This document shows positions 9,506-18,554 of a stretch of 64,000 nt of DNA, in pieces. Location: contig CAVXWX010000004.1 in assembly GCA_963765555.1 (NCBI GenBank), forward strand, positions 341,034-405,033, given 5' to 3'. Within the stretch, counting starts at the first letter, position 1. Every line of letters begins with the position of its first letter. This stretch comes from JL08 sp963765555. Its GTDB lineage: Bacteria; Pseudomonadota; Alphaproteobacteria; Rhodobacterales; Rhodobacteraceae. Made by a program: the position numbers and the translations under genes. The notes under the pieces are model-generated. The model searched no databases. It saw only the letters and a list, made by a program, of their open reading frames with translations, and was not told where the DNA came from.

Positions 9506-11486
9506 ATGGCCGCCAAAGATAACGACGACCGTAAACCTGACGACCAAGACGCCGAAGTTTCCCTGGATATGAGCCAGGCCGCCGTCAAAAAGATGATCGG
9601 CGACGCACGTGAACGCGGCTATATCACCTACGACCAGCTTAATCAGGTTTTGCCCCCTGATCAGGTCAGTTCCGAACAAATCGAAGACGTGATGTCGATG
9701 CTGTCCGAAATGGGCATCAACATCATCGAGGATGAAGAGGCCGAGGAAGAAGAGGCCAAAGGATCCACCGATCTGGCCACAACAGACAGCGCGCGCGAAG
9801 TGACGCTGGCGGCATCCGACGGCAGAAAAACTGGACCGCACGGATGATCCGGTGCGTATGTATCTGCGCGAAATGGGGTCGGTCGAATTGCTGAGCCGTG
9901 AAGGCGAAATTGCGATCGCCAAGCGGATCGAAGCCGGACGCAACACCATGATCCTTGGGCTGTGTGAAAGCCCGCTGACGTTTCAGGCGATCACCATCTG
10001 GCGCGACGAATTGCTGTCAGAAGACATTTTGCTGCGCGATGTGATCGATCTGGAAACCACGTTCGGAAACCAGCTGGACGACGAAGAAGCCGTTGCGCCA
10101 GTGGTTGATACATCGGCGGTCAGTGCCGACAAGAAAGAAGACAGTGGCGAAGAACTGGATGCGGATGGCAACCCGATTGCCAGCGACGACGATGATGACG
10201 ACGACGAACAGGCCAATATGTCACTGGCCGCAATGGAAGCGGCATTGAAGCCACAGGTTCTGGAAACGCTGGACCGTATCGCGCTGGATTATGTGAAACT
10301 GTCCGAAATGCAGGACAGCCGGATTTCCGCCACCTTGAACGAAGACGGATCGTTCAGCGATAGTGCCGAGGATACCTATCAGAAACTGCGGGCCGAAATT
10401 GTTTTGCTGGTGAACGAACTGCACCTGCACAACAACCGGATCGAGGCGTTGATCGACCAGTTGTACGGTATCAACCGCCGCATCATGTCGATTGACAGTT
10501 CGATGGTGAAGCTTGCGGATCAGGCGCGGATCAACCGTCGTGAATTCGTGGACGAATACCGTGGCCGCGAGCTTGACCCGAACTGGCTTTCGGAAATGGC
10601 TGAAAAGCCGGGCCGTGGCTGGCAGATGTTCATCGAACGCTCGACCGACAAGGTTGAAGAACTGCGCGCCGAAATGGCACAGGTCGGCCAGTATGTCGGT
10701 CTGGATATTCCCGAATTCCGCCGGATCGTCCAACAGGTTCAGAAGGGCGAAAAAGAGGCGCGTCAGGCCAAAAAGGAAATGGTCGAAGCGAACCTGCGAC
10801 TGGTGATTTCAATTGCCAAGAAGTACACGAACCGCGGCTTGCAATTCCTTGATCTTATTCAGGAAGGTAACATCGGCCTGATGAAGGCCGTGGATAAATT
10901 CGAATACCGCCGCGGGTATAAATTCTCGACCTATGCAACATGGTGGATCAGGCAGGCGATCACCCGCTCTATCGCCGATCAGGCCCGCACGATCCGTATT
11001 CCGGTCCATATGATCGAGACGATCAACAAACTGGTGCGTACAGGTCGCCAGATGCTGCATGAAATCGGTCGCGAACCGACGCCGGAAGAGCTGGCCGAAA
11101 AGCTGCAAATGCCGCTTGAGAAGGTGCGCAAGGTGATGAAAATCGCCAAAGAGCCGATCAGCCTTGAAACCCCGATTGGTGACGAGGAAGACAGCCAGTT
11201 GGGCGACTTCATCGAAGACAAGAACGCCGTTTTGCCACTGGACAGCGCCATTCAGGAAAACCTGAAAGAGACCACTACACGGGTTCTGGCCAGCCTGACA
11301 CCACGCGAAGAACGCGTGTTGCGCATGCGGTTCGGCATCGGGATGAACACCGATCACACACTGGAAGAAGTTGGCCAGCAGTTCAGCGTTACGCGTGAAC
11401 GCATCCGCCAAATCGAGGCCAAAGCGTTGCGTAAACTGAAGCACCCAAGTCGCAGCCGCAAGTTGCGTTCTTTTCTGGATCAGTGA
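9506..11486 (+). CDS. rpoD: RNA polymerase primary sigma factor RpoD (one frameshift)
   Basis: Housekeeping sigma-70. From ATG 9506 (preceded by GCAGGAGT) region 1.1 runs to about residue 100 (YITYDQLNQVLPPDQV). Region 1.2 (DDPVRMYLREMGSVELL) follows, then an acidic non-conserved region. The core motifs are RLVISIAKKYTNRGLQFLDL (2.1-2.2), YKFSTYATWWIRQAITR (2.4), region 3 and the 4.2 helix-turn-helix VTRERIRQIEAKALRKL. One extra A near 9824 (GGCAGAAAAACTGG for GGCGAAAAACTGG) breaks the frame; correction gives 659 residues. The gene is essential, so a base error is assumed. A strong terminator follows. Confidence 0.95.
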
Positions 11487-11517
11487 ACAGCGTTCATTTC
11501 TGAAGTCTGCAAATTCA

Positions 11518-11544
11518 GGGTCGCACCGAAAGGTGCGGCCCTTT
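11518..11544 (+). terminator. Rho-independent terminator of rpoD
   Basis: GGGTCGCACC, loop GAAA, GGTGCGGCCC, then CTTTT. The GC-rich stem with a GAAA tetraloop and T-run begins about 30 bases after the rpoD stop. Confidence 0.9.
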
Positions 11545-11659
11545 TCGTTTGGCTTTGAATTGCAGTAAACTTTTCGAGATATGTGTCTGCGCGTGTCTTT
11601 CCAGGCGCCGACAAAGTGCTATCGTTTAGTTTAAGTTGAACACACGCCGGAGCAATCAA

Positions 11660-12100
11660 TTGCGCATCAGCAGAATGAAAAGTTTTTTGGGGTGTTTGTG
11701 GTTTGCCGTCATTCCCGCCTTGGGGCACGCAAACCCTTATACGGCTGAAAACTTTTTGAAAGTCTGGCCGATTGATGCGGTTACGTTTGAAGTGATCGAG
11801 GCCAGAGGCGAAGGCGCGCGCGGTTTCTGGTGCGCGGCCGCAAGCTATGCCGAGCGTGAATTGCGGTTTGATCCGACAAAGCCCATCTATGTCCTGATCC
11901 CGAGAGGCCCGAGTGCGACGGTGCCAAACCGGAAAGGCGTGGTATTTACCATCGACAAGGCGCGCCTGCCGGAAACCGCAGTTGTCAGCCAGTTGGCGTT
12001 CGCAACAACACGTACGTCCGGCACCAGCTTTCCATCCTATCTGGCACGCAGTTTCTGCCGCGACCGGTTTGGCGAGCGGGACCGCTGGGACATCAATTAA
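11660..12100 (+). CDS. Secreted WCAAA-family protein, paralogue 1 of 4
   Basis: First of four tandem paralogues. I place the start at TTG 11660, seven bases after a CGGAG site; ATG 11675 is the alternative. The signal peptide runs through FLGCLWFAVIPALGHA|NPYTA. The mature part shares the array's signature: FEVIEARGEGARGFWCAAASY, then PRGPSATVPNRKGVVFT, then a second cysteine in ARSFCRDRF near the end. The two conserved cysteines probably form a disulphide. It is the most divergent copy, with extra residues before the first motif and at the C-terminus. Function unknown; periplasmic or extracellular location inferred. Confidence 0.75.
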   Translation: MRISRMKSFLGCLWFAVIPALGHANPYTAENFLKVWPIDAVTFEVIEARGEGARGFWCAAASYAERELRFDPTKPIYVLIPRGPSATVPNRKGVVFTIDKARLPETAVVSQLAFATTRTSGTSFPSYLARSFCRDRFGERDRWDIN

Positions 12101-12127
12101 GCTAATCAAGTTGAAAAGGAAGTTAAC

Positions 12128-12538
12128 ATGAGATTGATCGCGACCCTGACTTGTTTGGCTCTGCTTGGTGCGATGCCGGCGCAGGCAAATTCTTTTACTG
12201 CGGTGAACCGCCTGACCGTCAATCCGGTCAGCGCGAGTGAATTTGAAGTGATCGAAAGCAACGGGGCCGGTGCGCGGCAAATCTGGTGTGCTGCAGCGGA
12301 ATACAACGAACGTGTGCTTGGCAATCAGCGCGAGACCGAATTGATCGTCAAAACCAAACGCGGCCCGAGCATCACGCAGCCGGGGCGCAAAGGCGTGGTG
12401 TTTACCAACAATCCGGCCAATGTTTCAGCCCCGATCACCAAATCGGTTTCCGTTTCTGTGAACACTCCGGGGATGAGCCTGCCTTCGCATCACGCGCGCA
12501 CGTTTTGTCGGGATACATTTAGTCGCACCCGGCGTTAA
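12128..12538 (+). CDS. Secreted WCAAA-family protein, paralogue 2 of 4
   Basis: 136 residues, starting 27 bases after paralogue 1, with AAAGGAAG upstream. Signal peptide MRLIATLTCLALLGAMPAQA, then NSFTAVNRLTVNPVSASEF. The core carries FEVIESNGAGARQIWCAAAEY, KRGPSITQPGRKGVVFT and a C-terminal HARTFCRD with the second cysteine. The close spacing suggests co-transcription with paralogue 1. It is closest to paralogues 1 and 3 in its motifs. No enzymatic motif is visible, and I cannot assign a function. Confidence 0.78.
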   Translation: MRLIATLTCLALLGAMPAQANSFTAVNRLTVNPVSASEFEVIESNGAGARQIWCAAAEYNERVLGNQRETELIVKTKRGPSITQPGRKGVVFTNNPANVSAPITKSVSVSVNTPGMSLPSHHARTFCRDTFSRTRR

Positions 12539-12622
12539 GGTTCAGGTGTGCTTGCACGCAAGCGGCTTTACCTTGCCCCACCCCGGTTCGACCCCAGCCT
12601 ATCGCGTAAAAGGAGAATTGCG

Positions 12623-13030
12623 ATGACCAGAACCCTGATGATGTGCGCGGCGCTGATGATTGCGACACCGGCATTTGCCAACAGTTTCAAGGCGCAAAAC
12701 CGGCTGACGGTCAATCCGATCAGCAATTCGGTGTTTGAAGTGGTTGAATCGCGGTCTTTGGGGGCCAGCGGATCGTGGTGCGCGGCAGCAGATTATGCGA
12801 CGCGCGTCTTGGGGGCATCTGGAAAGGCAGACCTGTTTCTGAAAACGCCGCGCGGCCCCAGCGTGACCAATCCGGGCCGCAAGGGGGTGGCTTATACGCT
12901 TGATCCCAATCAGGTCGGCGCCCCCCCGAGCAAGTCAACGTCTGTCAGTACCAAGAATGCAGGCGCGACCATGGCTGTTGGGCATGCCCTGGCTTTGTGC
13001 AGCCAATCGCTGATCGACATCGGGCCGTAA
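12623..13030 (+). CDS. Secreted WCAAA-family protein, paralogue 3 of 4
   Basis: ATG 12623 is preceded by AAAGGAG. The signal peptide is MTRTLMMCAALMIATPAFA, then NSFKAQNRLTVNPISNSVF. Family motifs: FEVVESRSLGASGSWCAAADY, PRGPSVTNPGRKGVAYT and a C-terminal ALALCSQS cysteine. The 84-base gap before it may hold its own promoter, but I recognise none. The motif order and spacing are the same as in copies 2 and 4, so the duplications were whole-gene events followed by strong divergence outside the motifs. Confidence 0.78.
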   Translation: MTRTLMMCAALMIATPAFANSFKAQNRLTVNPISNSVFEVVESRSLGASGSWCAAADYATRVLGASGKADLFLKTPRGPSVTNPGRKGVAYTLDPNQVGAPPSKSTSVSTKNAGATMAVGHALALCSQSLIDIGP

Positions 13031-13133
13031 CATCGGGGTGAGGCGCTGATTGTCGGTATCGCGCGGCCTTGCCACGCGACTGCTTTGCGCCATGTCATCC
13101 GCAATACCGACTATGTGTTGTGGAGGATTGAAA

Positions 13134-13538
13134 ATGAAGCCAGTCGTGATGGTCGCGGTGTTTGGATGCGGGTTGGCTTCTGCTGCCTGTGCACAAAGTT
13201 TCGAATCCGGAACACGTTTGCCGGTTAACCCTGTTTCTGCCACCCAGTTCGAAGTCATCGAGGCGGACTCAGCCGGAGGGGCACAAATGTGGTGCGCGGC
13301 GGCCACCTATTCGAACGACGTGTTGGGGCGATACGAAAAAACGGATATCAGCGTTCTGTCCCCCCGAGGGCCAAGTGTGACCGCTACGGGGCGAAATGGC
13401 GTTGTTTTCACCATAGATCAGGCCAGTTTGGATGTGGCGCCAAGTACGGCCTATTCCGCAACAATCAATCGTGCGGGCGTCACCTTTGCGGTGTCGATGG
13501 CCCTGACATTTTGCGATGATGAAGGCGAAGTAAACTGA
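13134..13538 (+). CDS. Secreted WCAAA-family protein, paralogue 4 of 4
   Basis: ATG 13134 follows TGGAGGATTG. Signal peptide MKPVVMVAVFGCGLASAACA, then QSFESGTRLPVNPVSATQF. Core motifs: FEVIEADSAGGAQMWCAAATY, PRGPSVTATGRNGVVFT (Asn replaces the Lys of the other copies) and a terminal LTFCDDEGE with the second cysteine. It ends the array; the nrdR-rib region begins about 170 bases downstream. No function can be assigned. Confidence 0.78.
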   Translation: MKPVVMVAVFGCGLASAACAQSFESGTRLPVNPVSATQFEVIEADSAGGAQMWCAAATYSNDVLGRYEKTDISVLSPRGPSVTATGRNGVVFTIDQASLDVAPSTAYSATINRAGVTFAVSMALTFCDDEGEVN

Positions 13539-13645
13539 CCTGTCACCCCGATGGCGCGTAACTGTGCCAAATATCCCCCAGACGGGATCGCCTATGTTGC
13601 GGCCCTATTTCTGCCCTACCCAAAGTGTAGCGGGTGCCCTATAGT

Positions 13646-13654
13646 TGTGGATAA
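13646..13654 (-). promoter_or_regulatory. Possible DnaA box upstream of nrdR
   Basis: The plus strand reads TGTGGATAA, the exact reverse complement of the 9-bp DnaA consensus TTATCCACA, 55 bases before nrdR. Such boxes occur near genes tied to the replication cycle, but a single 9-mer can arise by chance. Confidence 0.3.
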
Positions 13655-13708
13655 GTGGGCGACCAGCCCCACAAAGAGGCGGAAAACGACAATAAAAGGG
13701 GGACGGCG

Positions 13709-14179
13709 ATGCGCTGCCCGTTTTGCGGAAATATCGACACTCAAGTAAAAGACAGCCGACCAGCCGAAGATCATGTTTCGATCCGACGCCGGCGGTTTTG
13801 CCCGGCCTGTGGTGGCCGTTTTACAACTTATGAACGCGTGCAACTGCGCGATCTTGTGGTCATCAAGACCAGCGGCAAGCGCGAAGACTTTGACCGGGAC
13901 AAACTGGAACGTTCGATCCGCATTTCGATGCAGAAACGCCCGATTGATCCCGAACGTATCGACCAGATGATTTCAGGCATTGTGCGGCGTTTGGAAAGCA
14001 TGGGTGAAACCGATATCGGATCGAAACAGATCGGCGAGATCGTGATGGAGGCACTGGCACGGATCGATACCGTCGCCTATGTGCGTTTTGCTTCGGTTTA
14101 CAAGAATTTCCAGGCGGCTGACGATTTTGATAAATTTGTCAGTGAATTGCGCCCGGACGTGCCCCCAGAAGAAGCGTGA
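13709..14179 (+). CDS. nrdR: Transcriptional repressor NrdR
   Basis: ATP/dATP-sensing repressor of ribonucleotide reductase genes. From ATG 13709 (RBS AGGGGGA) the protein is 156 residues. The zinc ribbon reads MRCPFCGNIDTQVKDSRP ... RRRFCPACGGRFTTYER, with four cysteines in the standard places. An ATP-cone domain follows. Longer in-frame extensions upstream are rejected because the family always starts near this zinc ribbon. The stop overlaps the ribD start (GTGA), so the two are coupled. Confidence 0.96.
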   Translation: MRCPFCGNIDTQVKDSRPAEDHVSIRRRRFCPACGGRFTTYERVQLRDLVVIKTSGKREDFDRDKLERSIRISMQKRPIDPERIDQMISGIVRRLESMGETDIGSKQIGEIVMEALARIDTVAYVRFASVYKNFQAADDFDKFVSELRPDVPPEEA

Positions 14180-15282
14180 AAAAGCACGATGAACGGTTCA
14201 TGGCGCTTGCCCTTTCACTGGGGCGGCGCGGGCAGGGTCGTGTGTGGCCCAATCCTGCTGTCGGCTGTGTGATTGTCAAAGACGGGCGCATTGTCGGGCG
14301 CGGATGGACGCAACCGGGCGGGCGCCCCCATGCGGAAACTGTTGCGCTGGGCCAAGCAGGTACGGCTGCGCGCGGTGCCGATGTTTACGTTACGCTGGAA
14401 CCCTGCGCCCATACCGGGAAAACCCCGCCCTGCGCAGAGGCGTTGATTGCGGCTGGGGTCAAACGGGTGATCGCTACAGTGACCGATCCGGACCCGCGCG
14501 TGGCGGGGCGCGGGTTTGCGATGTTGAAGGACGCGGGCATCAAAGTTGAAACTGGCTGTCTTGCCGACGCGGCGGCGCAGGATCACGCAGGGTTCATCCT
14601 TAAGACCGATCTGGATCGTCCGTTTGTCACGTTGAAGCTGGCCAACAGTTTTGACGGGCGCATCGCGACAGCAACCGGCGAAAGCCAATGGATTACCGGA
14701 CCGGATGCGCGCCGTTTGGTGCATGCGATGCGTGCCCGTCATGATGCTGTGCTGGTTGGCGCGGGTACGGCGCGCAGTGATGATCCGTCGCTGACGGTGC
14801 GCGATCTTGGCATTGGGCATCACCCTGTTCGTGTGGTTGCTTCGCGCAGGCTGGATGTGCCGCTTATGGGGCGGCTTGCACGTTCGGCCAAGGAAATTCC
14901 GCTGTGGATGTGCCACGGTCCGGATGCCGATCCCAATCTTGTATCGGCATGGCAGGGGCTTGGGGCGCACCTGTTTTGCTGTGCTGTGCGCGGGGCACAA
15001 CTGGATACCGGGGATGTGTTGCGCCAGCTAGCCAAGGCGGGTTTGACGCGGGTGTTGTGTGAAGGCGGCAGCGCATTGTCGGCATCGTTGTTGGCCGCGG
15101 ATCTGGTCGATGAACTGGTGGGCTTTACGGCGGGTTTGTCGATCGGGGCCGAAGGGCTGCCATCGGTCGGGGCGTTGGGGCTTTCTGCGCTGTCGGATGC
15201 GCCGCGTTTCAATCTGGTTGACGTGCGTGCCATTGGCGGTGATGTGATGCATTGCTGGGCGCGCGACACCACATCGCTTTAA
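14176..15282 (+). CDS. ribD: Riboflavin biosynthesis bifunctional deaminase/reductase RibD
   Basis: Performs the deamination and the NADPH reduction of the pyrimidine intermediate in riboflavin synthesis. The N-terminal deaminase domain shows the zinc motif HAETVAL and LEPCAHTGKTPPC. The reductase half begins near residue 145 (PFVTLKLANSFDGRIAT) and includes ITGPDARRLVHAMRARHDAV. 368 residues from a GTG start that overlaps nrdR. Its stop overlaps the convergent kpsC stop by two bases (TAA 15280-15282 against TTA 15279-15281). Confidence 0.95.
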   Translation: MKKHDERFMALALSLGRRGQGRVWPNPAVGCVIVKDGRIVGRGWTQPGGRPHAETVALGQAGTAARGADVYVTLEPCAHTGKTPPCAEALIAAGVKRVIATVTDPDPRVAGRGFAMLKDAGIKVETGCLADAAAQDHAGFILKTDLDRPFVTLKLANSFDGRIATATGESQWITGPDARRLVHAMRARHDAVLVGAGTARSDDPSLTVRDLGIGHHPVRVVASRRLDVPLMGRLARSAKEIPLWMCHGPDADPNLVSAWQGLGAHLFCCAVRGAQLDTGDVLRQLAKAGLTRVLCEGGSALSASLLAADLVDELVGFTAGLSIGAEGLPSVGALGLSALSDAPRFNLVDVRAIGGDVMHCWARDTTSL

Positions 15283-17306
15283 CGCCACCAGCGGGATTGG
15301 CTGGCAAACACACCTTGCAATTTTGACAGGGTGCGATTGAACGGACCATGTCGGGGCAGGGTGCCGCTTACCAGCCTTTCCACCACAACCTCGACGGGGC
15401 ATGGCTGTTTCGTGACCGGATCAAAGTATCTGGGGTAATCGATCAGCGTCGCATGGACCAAAGTTTCCAAGGATACAGCCGTATTTCGCCGCGGCGGTAT
15501 GGTGCCGCGATCTTCGGTCAGGCCCCAGCCCGCATAAAATGGCGCACCCATTGTCACAACCTTTTTGCCGCGCAAAAGGGCTTCGAAGCCCAAAAGCGAT
15601 GTCATCGTCCAGACCTCATCGACGGCTGCAATCAATGTTGCGGGATCCCCCTGCGTTAGAACAAGATCGGCAAAGGGGTGCGCATCAGTCTGGCCCGGGC
15701 GCAGACCCGCGGCTACATCGGGATGAGCCTTGTAGATAATCACCGCGTCAGGGTTAGCGTGTCGCACAGCGCGCAACAGGTTTTCATTGGTGGATATGGC
15801 CCCTGTTCCCGCAAGGATCGAGGCATCATCTTCGACTTGTCCGGGCACCAGTATCCGGTGGCCCTGTGGCAATTCCGGCAGGGCAGCCTGCGGGTTGTAT
15901 TTGCTAAGTCCATTGGCCACGATGCGGCTGATCAACGTCTTGGCCCGCTGCATCTGGTCTGGCCGCAAGGTGGCGCTTTCCATGATCAGTTGTTCCAGCC
16001 TGCTGGGCCGTGACGGATCATAATAAATGCCGATATCGTCCGTGATCAGTGACAGCGGCGGAACAAGAGCCGCCCCCAATCCTTGCGAGCGCAGGAAACC
16101 GTCTTCGACACGGGTGGCCCTTGCATGCGGTTCACCTGCTTTTCCGGCCCATACCATCCAGTTGCGGGATTGGGTCCGGGCCAAAGCGCGGGCTTTGTCG
16201 GGGTCGTTTTCGAATATGACCGCCTTGAACTGACCAAAGAAATTCTGGAACGTCTTGCGTTTCCAAAGCCGGGTTTCGCTGGCGATCCATCCCGCGCTGT
16301 CAGCATGCCACGCACGTGTTTGCGCCTGCAGCGTGGAAATGACGCGATCCAGATTGCACAGGCTATCGGTATACGGATCATACCAGCGTGGATAAAGGAT
16401 CATGGCTGCGGCAAACAGTTGCGCGCGCGTCAGTTTGCGTGTGCGTCGCGGCACCGGATTTTCATCCTGTGTCAGGCCCCATCCCGCATAAAACGGCTGC
16501 CCGAAAACACGCGGCTTGTGGCCGGCAAAAATTGCATCAAATCCCATCTGCGACGAATAGGTGTAAACACCAACCGCCCCGCCGAACAGGGCGGCAGGTG
16601 CAATGTTGTCGGTCACCACCTTGATGCGGTCATTTTCCTCTTCGGGGCCGAAATAACCGGCGCGGTATCCGGCACCGGTTTCGGGATGGGACTTAATGAT
16701 CACAGGCACGCCGGGATGTTCTTCTTGTGCAAAGACCAGCATTTCCAGAAATTCTGCGCGCCCCGCGTGTGTGGCCGTCACAGAGGCATCACCACGCGCC
16801 TGATCGACAACCAGAACATAACCGGGCTTTGGTGGGGGCAGGGTGGCATCAAACCCGCTGTATTTCGAAAGCCCGGCTTCGGTGATACGGGCCATTCCCG
16901 CACGTGCGGCATCCAGTAACGCGGTGTCATCCAGTGGGTGCGTCGCCAGAAGTTTTTCCAGATCGGATGGTGTTGCAGGATCAAAATGCACGCCTGATGT
17001 GTCAAGCAGCAGGCCCAATGGCGGTTCGCCCCCGCGCCCCGGGGCAAGCGAACGAAGAAAGGCATCTTCGACCCGCAACAGCGGCACGTTGTGTTTTTGG
17101 GCAACGGCCTCGCCGCGATGTGCTGTCGGGCTTTTCCCCCAGACACCTATGAGATCATCAGAAGTTGGGCGCCCCAGACGGATATCAAACCCCGATAGCT
17201 GCAGAATGCGCCGAACGCGGCGTTGCCACAGAAAACCGCCGTTGTAAACAAAAAGCCGCCGGGAGGTTGGCCCCCCGGCGGCTGTATCCCCTGACGGGTT
17301 TTGCAT
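15279..17306 (-). CDS. kpsC: Capsular polysaccharide beta-Kdo transferase KpsC
   Basis: KpsC-type enzyme building the poly-Kdo linker that joins group 2 capsules to lipid. 675 residues from the ATG at 17306, just after the stop of the export gene. The protein has two tandem copies of the catalytic fold: compare RVEDAFLRSLAPG with RVEDGFLRSQGLG, TSGVHFDPATPSDLEKLL with IGIYYDPSRPSRLEQLI, and the two FYAGWGLT segments. That duplication is typical of KpsC. With the next two genes it forms a minus-strand capsule block inserted between ribD and ribE. The frame is intact. Confidence 0.92.
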   Translation of the reverse strand: MQNPSGDTAAGGPTSRRLFVYNGGFLWQRRVRRILQLSGFDIRLGRPTSDDLIGVWGKSPTAHRGEAVAQKHNVPLLRVEDAFLRSLAPGRGGEPPLGLLLDTSGVHFDPATPSDLEKLLATHPLDDTALLDAARAGMARITEAGLSKYSGFDATLPPPKPGYVLVVDQARGDASVTATHAGRAEFLEMLVFAQEEHPGVPVIIKSHPETGAGYRAGYFGPEEENDRIKVVTDNIAPAALFGGAVGVYTYSSQMGFDAIFAGHKPRVFGQPFYAGWGLTQDENPVPRRTRKLTRAQLFAAAMILYPRWYDPYTDSLCNLDRVISTLQAQTRAWHADSAGWIASETRLWKRKTFQNFFGQFKAVIFENDPDKARALARTQSRNWMVWAGKAGEPHARATRVEDGFLRSQGLGAALVPPLSLITDDIGIYYDPSRPSRLEQLIMESATLRPDQMQRAKTLISRIVANGLSKYNPQAALPELPQGHRILVPGQVEDDASILAGTGAISTNENLLRAVRHANPDAVIIYKAHPDVAAGLRPGQTDAHPFADLVLTQGDPATLIAAVDEVWTMTSLLGFEALLRGKKVVTMGAPFYAGWGLTEDRGTIPPRRNTAVSLETLVHATLIDYPRYFDPVTKQPCPVEVVVERLVSGTLPRHGPFNRTLSKLQGVFASQSRWWR

Positions 17307-17307
17307 A

Positions 17308-18438
17308 TCAGTTTGTGAACGCCGCCAGAGCACTTACCGTGGTCAGTGAGCTGGTGAAGGACGAAATCGTTTTGTCCCACTGCGTGAACGGTGCTTCGGT
17401 AACGTACACAGTGTCACCATCGCGGATCAGGAAATCACGCGCCACGAACATGCCGTTGGGCTGCGTCAGATCAAGCACGTAAATCATGCGCTGTGCGCCC
17501 ACCAGATCATCGCGTCCCAACAACGGGCCGACGACTTCGGCGGGTTCGTTGCGGAACACGAAAACACCGGTCGGATCAGCGGTTGCCGAAGACAATCCAC
17601 CGACCTGTGCAATCGCTTCAATGGCCGACAGGTTCTGGCTTTTAAACGCGACCTTGTTTTGCGTGCCGGTTGCGCCGACAGCGGTGTAGGAACGTGTGTC
17701 TTCCTCAACCAGGATACGGTCACCGGGGCGCAAAGCAATGTCCAGTTCGGGGAAATTATAGAGATCTTGGAACCACACCTTGCCGCTGGCGCCGCCGCGT
17801 GTGACCGTGATTTCGGCGATTTCCGGTTGAATGGTCACGCCGCCTGCACGGGCCAACATGGTGGACAATGTGCGTGTCGGGCGTTCAATTGCATAAACAC
17901 CCTGAGCGCCGACAGAGCCAATGAGCGACACTGTCGAGCCATCACCGGCAAGGCGACGCACCTGAACCTGCGGGTCGGGCGTCTGGTCTTCCAGTTTTTC
18001 GGTAATGATGCGGCGGATGGCTTCGGGGCTGTTGCCTGCGGCCCGAATGCGCCCGGCGTAGGGCACAAAAATAAAGCCGTCGCCATCAACCTGTACTTCT
18101 TCCAGAAGGGTCGCGTTCTGGGCTTCGCCGGCCAATAGGCCGTCATCGACGTTTTCCCAGATCGTGAGGCCCAAAGTGTCACCGGCCGAGATTGTATCAG
18201 AGCCCAGAACGCCTGCATTTTTAAAGGTATCGGAGAATCCCAGCGCCGGAACAACAGATGTTGCCCGTGTCACGCGATCATTCACCTCGATAACAAACGC
18301 ATCGCCTTCTTGCTGAACAGAGCCGGAGAAAATTTGTTTTTTGCTAGGTCCTACTTGCGGCAACCCACACGAACTAAGCACGGCCACAGCCGTAAAAATG
18401 GCAATGGGGCGCACCCATTGAATAGCAAAAGGTTTCAC
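17308..18438 (-). CDS. Outer-membrane polysaccharide export lipoprotein (KpsD/Wza-like)
   Basis: 376 residues. The signal peptide ends in a lipobox, VAVLSSCGLPQ, so the mature protein is probably lipid-anchored in the outer membrane. A Poly_export domain starts near residue 80 (ISAGDTLGLTIWE, VDGDGFIFVPYAGRI), followed by soluble-ligand-binding segments (GVYAIERPTRTLSTMLARAGG, RPGDRILVEEDTR). A final hydrophobic stretch near the C-terminus is typical of octameric export channels. It sits between kpsS and kpsC and is very probably co-transcribed with kpsC (2-base gap). Confidence 0.88.
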   Translation of the reverse strand: MKPFAIQWVRPIAIFTAVAVLSSCGLPQVGPSKKQIFSGSVQQEGDAFVIEVNDRVTRATSVVPALGFSDTFKNAGVLGSDTISAGDTLGLTIWENVDDGLLAGEAQNATLLEEVQVDGDGFIFVPYAGRIRAAGNSPEAIRRIITEKLEDQTPDPQVQVRRLAGDGSTVSLIGSVGAQGVYAIERPTRTLSTMLARAGGVTIQPEIAEITVTRGGASGKVWFQDLYNFPELDIALRPGDRILVEEDTRSYTAVGATGTQNKVAFKSQNLSAIEAIAQVGGLSSATADPTGVFVFRNEPAEVVGPLLGRDDLVGAQRMIYVLDLTQPNGMFVARDFLIRDGDTVYVTEAPFTQWDKTISSFTSSLTTVSALAAFTN

Positions 18439-18554
18439 TGCTCGGTCTCCTCGACCTGATTTATTCTGCCTCAGTGTTCGCCAACTTTGCGTGACGTATT
18501 TGCGGTAAGCTACGGGATTCCGGAATTAAAATCTACTGTCCGCTGTGTTCCGGC

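Noticed and set aside
16083..16919. Plus-strand open frame opposite kpsC
   Set aside because: Antisense shadow; the opposite strand encodes a clear KpsC with two catalytic repeats.
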